From NCBI RefSeq assembly GCF_024763615.1, contig NC_077222.1:87730001-87794000 (forward strand): a stretch of DNA of 64,000 nucleotides. The letters are read 5' to 3'. Position 1 is the first letter of the stretch. Every line of letters begins with the position of its first letter. The stretch is from Phlebotomus papatasi (Eukaryota > Arthropoda > Insecta > Diptera > Psychodidae). Positions 57,492-64,000 of this stretch are shown piece after piece. The notes below the pieces were generated by a model. The model did no database searches and was not told where the DNA came from. It was given only the letters and a program-made list of their open reading frames with translations. The position numbers were made by a program, and so were the translations under genes.

Positions 57492-59100
57492 TTTTAAATA
57501 TATTTTATTTTAATAAAACTGAAATATAAGAATTTATCTGCATACACATTATATTTTTTTTGGAAACTATACAATAAGAAGAGTAAGCTATGCAAAGTGA
57601 GAAATATTTCTTATGTTCAATTTTGTCAACATCTTTTACAGTAATTTCTTTCTTTATTTTTATCTTAAGGGGTTACATGGGTCAGGAAGACTTAAAAAAA
57701 AACAAAATATTTTCTCCAAAATTTTTCCAGCATATTAAAAAAAATATTTAATTAAAGTTCTTAAGCTTATAGAAGCACAAGATTTTAACAATATCTTCTA
57801 AAATTTTCATTTAAAAATTTTAAAATTTAGCCATTGTTACCTGATTTTTTTTTGATTTTCTTTTCTTTTGAAAAAAAAAAGTTTTCGGTGGACAAGATTT
57901 CTTGTAATTGATTCATCTGAAGTCCAAAAACCATATAGTGCTTGTTAGCTGATGAGTTGAAGTAGTCCTTGAATGAAGATTTTTATGTCTATTTGATCAG
58001 GAAATATTTGGTTCCTGGATTTCAGATGAACCAATTCGAAGAAATCTTGTCCATAGAAAAGCATGTTTTTTTCCAAAAAGGTCTTAGAAAATCACGTTCC
58101 AGAGGCTGAATTTTTAAAATTTCTGATTGAAAATTTTAGAAAATATAATTTAAATGTGTACTTCAAAATGTTTAATAATTTACTTTAATAATTAAATAAT
58201 TTTTTTTATTATGTTAAAAAGTTATAGAAAATATGCTTTAAAGCTTTGCAATTCAAATTCACAGTTTTCAGTCTCATTATATCTCACAGTAAGTAAAAGA
58301 AGTATAATCATGCTTAAAAACACTAATTATTTTTGTGAAAAGTGGCACGGAAGTTTCCTTCGGATATTTTTAAACAAAATGGTCGCTTAATTCCACGGGC
58401 ACTTCCAGTTGAACGTAGAAGCGTTACTCAAAAACTCATATGTTTTTGGAGACCATTCTGAAAAAATTATTTAGAATAACTTAATTCTCATTCAGTTTAT
58501 TAGTAACATTAAATGGAAAAGAGGAGGCAAATATTATCCAAATCAGCGAAGAAACACGTTTTCTACCACTTTATTAACTATTCACATAGAAATATGTATG
58601 TTAAGAGTAATTCAACGAAAATTGGTATAAAAACTGTTTGATTAATCAGTAAATTTATTTAAATGGTTCAAGCAATTTTCTTTTAAAAACTTCATAAACT
58701 ATCGAAATATTTCATATCGGATAGTTTAAAATTTAAAAATAAATGGGATAGGAAATTATTTTTATGTTCATAAAATTTATTTTTATAGTAATAATGTGAA
58801 TTTTTACAAAATTTCAAGAACGATCTGAAAGTTTCAACATGTGGTATTTTAACATTTTTAAGAATAATTGGGATAGAAAATTATTTTAGTAATGACAAAA
58901 TTTATTTAATTTTAAAATTTTAAACATATTATACAATAAATTTTGCAGAATAGAATTTCGTTTTCTTTTCAAGTGAAATAATTATTTAATTAAATATTTG
59001 AAAAGTTTCAATTTTTTCTTGAAATTTTCACATGCCTAATTAATGCACTAATTGAAAATTTGGACAGAATGGAGCTTAAATGGGGGCTTCAGTTCTGTTG
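57492..59100. other. AT-rich non-coding stretch, no gene seen
   Basis: Very AT-rich with many T- and A-runs. GACAAGATTTCTTG-like words (57890 and, inverted, near 58040) suggest another decayed foldback of about 200 bp. No exon-like frame. Confidence 0.35.
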
Positions 59101-59229
59101 TCTTTTAAGGTACAGCCCCCATTATAACCTAATCTGAATTGAAAACTTCAAATAGGGCAAATTTTAAATTTAGAGCATTGAAAAGTAGGAAGTTGGCAAA
59201 TAAAATCTTATTGAAAGAAACAAAGAAAA

Positions 59230-59608
59230 TTAGAAAATGTGGCGGATTACCTATACAAATGAGCTCGTAAAAAAGTTCTGATGATTTTACCAGATCTGGA
59301 GGAGCCTCCTCCACGGTGACCTCCAATTCACTGCAACTTTTTGGAGCAAGGGATGTAAAATTTCCAAATTCTGGGAGGTTGCCGGCGTCAATTTCATGCT
59401 GTTTTCATAAAATATCCCCAGGTTTTCAGAGTTATTCTCATGCTGTAGACAAAAAAGACACCATAAACCATTTTTCTGAAGAATTTCACTGATATACGGA
59501 AAATTTACCTGCTTTTCCAACTCAAAAAACACTTTTTCTCACAGAAATCTACGCTTACCCACGTGTCCTCACCATTTTATTTGACACAGCACGCATAACA
59601 CCCGCCAT
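59230..59608 (-). other. Coding-like stretch, possible exons of an unknown gene
   Basis: On the minus strand an ATG at 59608 starts MAGVMRAVSNKMVRTRG, with donor-like GTGAGG and GTAAGC just after. Further on, TTTTTTGTCTACAG (near 59443) and a later ACAG look like acceptors. A frame after the second reads HEIDAGNLPEFG, then SELEVTVEEAPPDL, and reaches ATAG|GTAATC. Composition and frame look protein-coding, but a consistent gene model could not be built and no family was recognised. It might be a host fragment captured by the surrounding element. Confidence 0.25.
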
Positions 59609-59869
59609 GATTCCCGAAAACTGTCAGATATTGAGAATATTGCGCAAAACTCTCCGTACTTAGTACCAAGTGAGTTACTTTTCTCTCTCTTTTCTCTCCC
59701 GCTGAGAGAGAAAAAGTGCCAGAGTAACAAAATGTACACGATCTTAGCTCCTTTCGGTGAACAAATCATTGTGTACACTTTTTCGTGATCTCTTGGTGTA
59801 GCAAATATGTGCATAAAAAGTTATTGTTTTTATGTACAGAAATTTTTGTGTACATATTTTTCTGTGTAA

Positions 59870-61249
59870 TAATGATGATCAATCTCAAAACTTAATAAGT
59901 TAAAAGCGGTACGGTAGACAAGTTAAAGATATAAGACAAAGGAAGTCTGAACTCAGTTCATATTCATTTGAAAAAAAAAGTTGAACATGTAAGAAAACTC
60001 CCTATCCTTCCCCTATGGGCTCTTTAAATTTTTAACTGATATTTTTCACATCACAAGTATCATACCAAATATTTAATGCCAAAAATAATCTCTTGAGGAA
60101 ATAATAAATCATGAAAATCTCACGAGTTACTTCCTCAATTGATGTTACAATTGGGTCAAATATTGCGTCATAATTTTAGCAGGAGATTCGTGATAATGAG
60201 GATAGCTCGTAAATACACTAATCCATAATTTTACCCACTGAAGCTTTTATGTTAATCTGTGCTTTCTTCCTCGTTTGTCCGACCACTACCGCCAAAAAAT
60301 CAGCATGTAGAAGAAGAGCTTTAATCTCTTGGAAGTTTTGAATTCTTCGCGCTCTTTTTCTCCCCAATTTGCGGTTGTTTATTTCTGTGGGATTTTCGCC
60401 CTTTTCATCTTCTTTTTCCGCTTATTTTAATACTGTGTAGAATGTGCAGTAAAAGAAAAAGGGGGAAAAAACTGAGATGAGTTTACATGAGAGAATTTCC
60501 TTTTCTTTTTCCACAAAAGCTCTGCAATTTGGCCATAGTCCAATGGCTCCTTTTATAGTTGCATTTCGAGTTTTTCCGATGGAGTTTTTCAGGAAGCCCA
60601 TTGAGGGAGAAAATCGATTCAGAATCGGGTTGATTTCATTGTGTAAATGCTGAAACAATATTGGATAATGCATGGGATTTAATTTTGAATCTAAAATCAA
60701 TTGTTTATGCTTTATTTGTGATTGGGGTATAAATAAATTTCAGGGATCAAAATTTTGGGCCTAGGGAGTGTGAGGAAAAGCTTTTTGGGTTGAGTATGAA
60801 AATTTATTCTAAGCCTCAATATCAAATAGTACACTGGAGGTAGTCATTTCACATCCCATTAGTGTACTTATAATTCATATACGATGTCAGAAACAGATTA
60901 GACTCTCTCTACAACTTCCCACACAAGGGGATTAGATTGGAACTAAAGCTCCGTTGTTTGTACAAGATTGCAATCCATGGGAATTCCGTGTTCCTCACGT
61001 ATTCATAAATAAACATATCTAAGAAGAAGCCCAAAATTATCTGGCCAGGAGCTAAGGGTAAAGTACCTTCTCTGTGGAATTTGTGGTCAATATGCACGTT
61101 TAATAGACGATAGTTGCACTAAATATACCTTCCAATTTCCTCAAATTTCTTCCCTGAGGATGACTTCATGTGTGGAAATATTTGCAATTCTCCTTAGAGC
61201 TTTTTCACCTTTCTAAACTCTCTCTCTCTCAACTATCTCTCATCAACAG
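59870..61249. other. End of the long dpr intron
   Basis: No exon-like frame. The final part (61195-61249) is pyrimidine-rich (CTCTCTCTCTC then CAACTATCTCTCATCAACAG), a good acceptor for the dpr microexon. Confidence 0.5.
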
Positions 61250-61296
61250 GTTTCCTGGGTGAGGCACAGAGATATTCACCTGTTAACTGTCGGACG
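61250..61296 (+). CDS. dpr: dpr-family Ig gene, 47-nt microexon
   Basis: It encodes VSWVRHRDIHLLTVG plus two bases of an Arg codon: the C and C' strands of Ig1, including the core Trp that packs on the disulfide. The acceptor is CATCAACAG and the donor is ACG|GTAAAT. Entry phase 0 fits exon a (NRT|VSW) and exit phase 2 fits exon c (CG|G TAC). It is too short for a simple open-frame search and was found by looking for the missing piece of the Dpr fold. Confidence 0.93.
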
Positions 61297-61388
61297 GTAA
61301 ATATGACCAATATCATTTTCACTTTCACCCAATAAACATTGAATCGTCAACAATTTCCCTGGAATCCCAATTCTAAACTCTTTACCAG

Positions 61389-61552
61389 GTACACCTATAC
61401 CTCTGATCAGCGTTTCGAGGCTATGCACTCGCCTCATGCCGAAGAGTGGACTCTTAGGATTAGGTACGCCCAGCGGAAGGATTCCGGCATTTATGAGTGT
61501 CAAATCTCCACAACTCCTCCCATGGGCCATCCAGTGTTCCTCAATGTTGTTG
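61389..61552 (+). CDS. dpr: dpr-family Ig gene, exon c (second half of Ig1)
   Basis: It encodes YTYTSDQRFEAMHS, then EEWTLRIRYAQRKDSGIYEC and QISTTPPMGHPVFLNVV. These are the Dpr hallmarks: the YTSDQRF strand, and the DSGIYEC motif with the second disulfide Cys. The acceptor is CTTTACCAG and the donor is GTTG|GTAAGT (phase 1). The preceding intron is only 92 bp (61297-61388). The second Ig domain should follow downstream but is not visible before the window ends. Apparent in-frame sequence before 61389 is intron. Confidence 0.95.
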
Positions 61553-62038
61553 GTAAGTCACTAACCCCCCCAATTCAGTCCTTTCCCAATCCAGAACAAA
61601 CACAGCAATTCGCAAAAGCTCATGCACTTGTCATCAGGCGCTAGTTATGGAAGTTGCTGGGATGAGAACATAATCTGTCCTCTGAGCTCAACATGAACAG
61701 CTTATGGAGAATATACATCCGGGAATTGACAATAGGATATCAGAGGAAGAATGCAAGACAAACAACATTGAGGTTGCGATCATCTAATATAAAAGTTCAA
61801 GACCTCAATAAATAAATGGAGCTTTCTGAATCCAAATATTTGTGATTATAAAATATTTTACCACATTGCTTTCTAAAGTTATCAAAATATTTAAAAGCTT
61901 TGAAGTTCAAACATAGAGAACGTGATAGGTTGGGTTAATAGAAAATAAAGGTGAAAAGCACTAAATCATGTTCACATATACTTCGGTTTAAAACATTTTA
62001 TAGAATAAAACGAAAATATTTACTTTTCTAAATGAAAA
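61553..62038 (+). other. Start of the next dpr intron
   Basis: The strong donor GTAAGT opens an intron that continues beyond the window. No Ig2-like exon is visible in 61553-64000. AT-rich, no features. Confidence 0.6.
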
Positions 62039-62260
62039 TAGGAGGAGGTGGGGCACTTTTAAATTTGGGAAGCTTTAAAATTGAGGTTTTTCTTCTATTT
62101 TTAAATGGATCTGAACCTTAAAATTAAATAATTTAGCTCCACAAACCAATTGTGTAGCTGAATTGTATGATTATGTGGCTCACTAAGTACCATTTAAAAA
62201 TAGAAAAATAAAATCCAATTTCAAAGATACCCCAATATAAAAGTGCCCTACTTCTCGCTG
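62039..62260. mobile_element. TAGGG-tip MITE, CACCTTTGAA motif, copy 2
   Basis: The left end is TAGGAGGAGGTGGGGCAC. The right side read inward has AGAAGTAGGGCACTTTTA, then GGGGTATCTTTGAAA. The internal ACAAACCAATTGTGTAGCT matches 17390-17594. The right terminal bases are degraded, so the end is approximate. Confidence 0.65.
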
Positions 62261-63049
62261 AGTGTGCCTACCGCTTACTAAAGTCACAAGTAAAAACATT
62301 TTAAGCTTTTTTGATTTAGCTTCTTTTTCAAAATCAATATGTACAATTTCCACTATCAATGACTATTTACGTAAAAACAAGAATAGAAAATATAAAATAA
62401 ATCAAATCACTTGTTGGAAATCGTAAAATAATTAATTCAAAATTTGTAAATAGAATAAAATAAATAAATGGGTCAATTCGGAAATTAGCTAATTTGTTTT
62501 TCTGATCAACCAACAAATGTAGTTCAATAAAAGACAATAGAATAAATAGGTAACGGATACTGATTTTCGCAAATAAATGCTTAATTCAAATTTGTTCAAT
62601 AAATATCACGAATAGGGTGGAATAACCACTATCCGTCACTTTTGATAAAAAATAACTACTTTCCTCTTTTATTTTTTATTTAACTCCTTAAATTTTCATC
62701 CAAAAAATTGTCTTTTTTAAGATTTTTTCATTGCTAATATATTCTATTAGCTGAAATTCTTTACAATCTCTTCTTGTTGATGATTACGTGATTAATGACA
62801 AGATCATAAAGTCAAATTCAATTTAAACTCGAGTGAAAGGAGTAGGTTAACCTTATGAAATTATTTGGTTAAGAAAAAAATAGACATTAGGATTTAACGA
62901 AATATTTATAATCTAAAAGAGATGTAACGCAGCAAAACCAATTCAGTTTTAATAAATGATCAAGTGATCAAGTACAAATTTTCTAACCAGTCTTATTTTT
63001 AAAGTAACAAAAGTTGTTTTATTTAGGTATTGGCCTAAATCCGTAAAGG
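62261..63049. other. AT-rich intron DNA
   Basis: No gene seen. A lone TAGGGTGGAATAACCAC at 62614 looks like one end of a TAGGG-tip element without its partner. TTAGCTGAAATTCTTTACAA at 62749 is a stray copy of the CTGAGATTCTTTACA end motif. Confidence 0.4.
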
Positions 63050-63165
63050 CAAATTCCTGAAAAGGTTAAAATCCCGAGTCGAGCTCCCAAAGGTCAAGAT
63101 TCCGAAAGGATCGAAATCCCAAATAGTCCAAATCCCGAATGCATCGAAATCCCGAAATTATATAA
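63050..63165. repeat. Degenerate CCAAAATCCCGAA tandem array, locus 5
   Basis: Units such as TTAAAATCCCGAGTCG, AAGGATCGAAATCCC and GCATCGAAATCCCGAAAT follow one another directly. It has the same orientation as loci 2 and 4 and lies directly beside the non-LTR fragment. Confidence 0.65.
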
Positions 63166-63174
63166 AAATTACCG

Positions 63175-64000
63175 GCCACAAGAGACACGGCGAACATAAC
63201 ATATAGGCCGCCACAAGGGACCGAGGTCAGGTTCAGGCCAGGCTTCTCTCAGCCTCGATCGCCTTCCATACTCCATAAATCGATATTACAACTCCATGCA
63301 GCAACAGAGGGCGAACTTGGAGACATTAGTTTCGAGCTTCCGGGTGTAAACACCTAGGCGCTTTAGACCCGCCACCGTCCCTGGGAGATTGCTGCCCTTG
63401 GTGTGTATTCTGAGATGGCGAGTTTTTCACGTGAGAAATTCACGGCTCTGAGATCACCTTTAGTAACCATTTTGTCAAACTTTCGTCAAAAATTTCATGT
63501 GAATTCTTAGATGATGTAAGTGTTTCACGTGACATTTTTTGTGAAAGTTTAACCAAACGTTTACAGGAAACAGGAAACGATCTAAAAACCGTGAGTTTCT
63601 CACGTGAAAAACTCACGCATCTCAGAATTCATACCCTGGTTTCCATTACGATGGGACCAACTGCCACGGAGGTTGCTCCGTACGTCTCGCATCTTTCCTA
63701 GCAAGTCCATCCTCATCCTCGTGGCGGACTACTACATCGACTACGAATGCCCCTTCCCGGTTCTTTACCACCAGGTCGGGTTGGAGACGGGTGCCATTGG
63801 GGAGTGTGAAGGTCTGCTATTTGGGGAGCGTTACCCCCTGCGACCTTTCGTGCCACTTCAACCGTGACGAGATCATGGGTCTTGTTCTAGCGCTGGATCC
63901 TTTTGCTTTTTGTCTAGATATAGACACTGAGAATGTAGCCCAGAGTCGCCGGAACCGCCCGCATGCCCGGCAGGTCACATCGGGGTTCCCGGTGAATTTG
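63175..64000 (-). pseudogene. Broken 3' end of an R2-like non-LTR retrotransposon
   Basis: Reading the minus strand from the window edge: TCRACGR (zinc-finger start), then after a frame change TLGYIL where the family has a His-containing finger, then TFTLPNGTRLQPDLVVKN and GAFVVDVVVRHEDE. The last two are typical of the restriction-like endonuclease domain of R2-group elements. A stop interrupts VTLPK/QTF, and at least two frameshifts are present. A MITE at 63408-63627 follows, and then the C-terminal part, LKRLGVYTRKLETNVSKFAL, resumes. The reverse transcriptase would lie beyond the window. GC content is well above the surroundings. It is not functional. Confidence 0.75.
63408..63627. mobile_element. 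220-bp MITE with palindromic ends, TTCTGAGATG
   Basis: The terminal inverted repeats of about 37 bp are TTCTGAGATGGCGAGTTTTT and, on the right, ACTCACGCATCTCAGAA. Each arm also contains an internal near-palindrome built on TTTCACGTGAGAAA. It is inserted in the R2-like pseudogene, between WKPGY and the TKGSN stretch. I could not decide the target duplication. Confidence 0.75.

Larger units (their letters stand above)
56673..59869. mobile_element. Possible 3.2-kb element with ACACAGAAAAAT ends
   Basis: The left end TTACACACAGAAAAATTTGT and the right end read inward (TTACACAGAAAAATATGTAC) are inverted repeats of about 28 bp that continue with GTACACAAAA. Just inside the left end, TTGGTACACAAATTTTTAAC-like units repeat three or four times. 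No target duplication was found, so the two ends could belong to different copies. Confidence 0.45.
19457..61249 (+). other. 41.8-kb dpr intron splitting Ig1
   Basis: The donor GTATGT at 19457 and the acceptor CTCATCAACAG ending at 61249 join two phase-0 exon ends, giving KNLGNRT followed by VSWVRHRD. That junction is what the Dpr family has at this place. The intron holds the BEL/Pao element and nearly all the repeats listed here. No other convincing host exon was found inside it on the plus strand. Confidence 0.85.

Noticed and set aside
61339..61388. In-frame Met upstream of dpr exon c as a start codon
   Set aside because: The sequence from 61339 to 61388 is the 92-bp intron. The CTTTACCAG acceptor and the phase match with the microexon show the real boundary.

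Overview
The window is AT-rich eukaryotic DNA with canonical GT-AG introns, very sparse host coding sequence and dense transposon-derived repeats. One gene is clearly recognisable: a dpr-family (defective proboscis extension response) cell-surface immunoglobulin gene on the plus strand. This family is characteristic of arthropod nervous systems. Together with the BEL/Pao retrotransposon and the many TA- and TTAA-flanked miniature elements, it points to an insect, probably a dipteran. The species cannot be named from sequence alone. 

Host gene: three consecutive dpr coding exons fit together in frame: 19290-19456, a 47-nt microexon at 61250-61296, and 61389-61552. Together they encode a complete first Ig domain, with the two disulfide cysteines in the outer exons and the core Trp in the microexon. 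The intron between the first two is 41.8 kb (19457-61249) and splits the Ig domain. Most of the window is therefore the inside of a single neural-gene intron. The earlier exons (the first visible one starts in phase 1) and the second Ig exon lie outside the window or were not found. 

The intron's largest occupant is a BEL/Pao LTR retrotransposon (22888-30047) on the same strand as the gene. It has 718-bp LTRs that look identical, a 5-bp target duplication (GAAAC) and one uninterrupted 1813-codon gag-pol frame, so it is very young. Its 5' end carries an exact 247-bp tandem duplication of the LTR 3' part plus primer-binding site. The junction carries five extra bases that match tRNA-Tyr, probably a trace of aberrant reverse transcription. 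The element landed inside an older foldback repeat. 

The rest is a layered population of non-autonomous elements: (i) at least a dozen elements with TAGGG-type tips and TA-like ends, whose inverted repeats contain a 16-21-bp motif written twice in tandem; (ii) TTAA-flanked piggyBac-type elements; (iii) five foldbacks sharing a GAAACGTT-like core; (iv) two inverted copies of an element ending in a ~320-bp foldback; (v) arrays of a degenerate CCAAAATCCCGAA unit at six places; (vi) a tRNA-derived SINE head; and (vii) a broken, minus-strand non-LTR retrotransposon of the restriction-like-endonuclease (R2-like) group at the right edge, itself split by a MITE. Two nested insertions come with their own unoccupied paralogous sites inside the window, so insertion order can be read directly.
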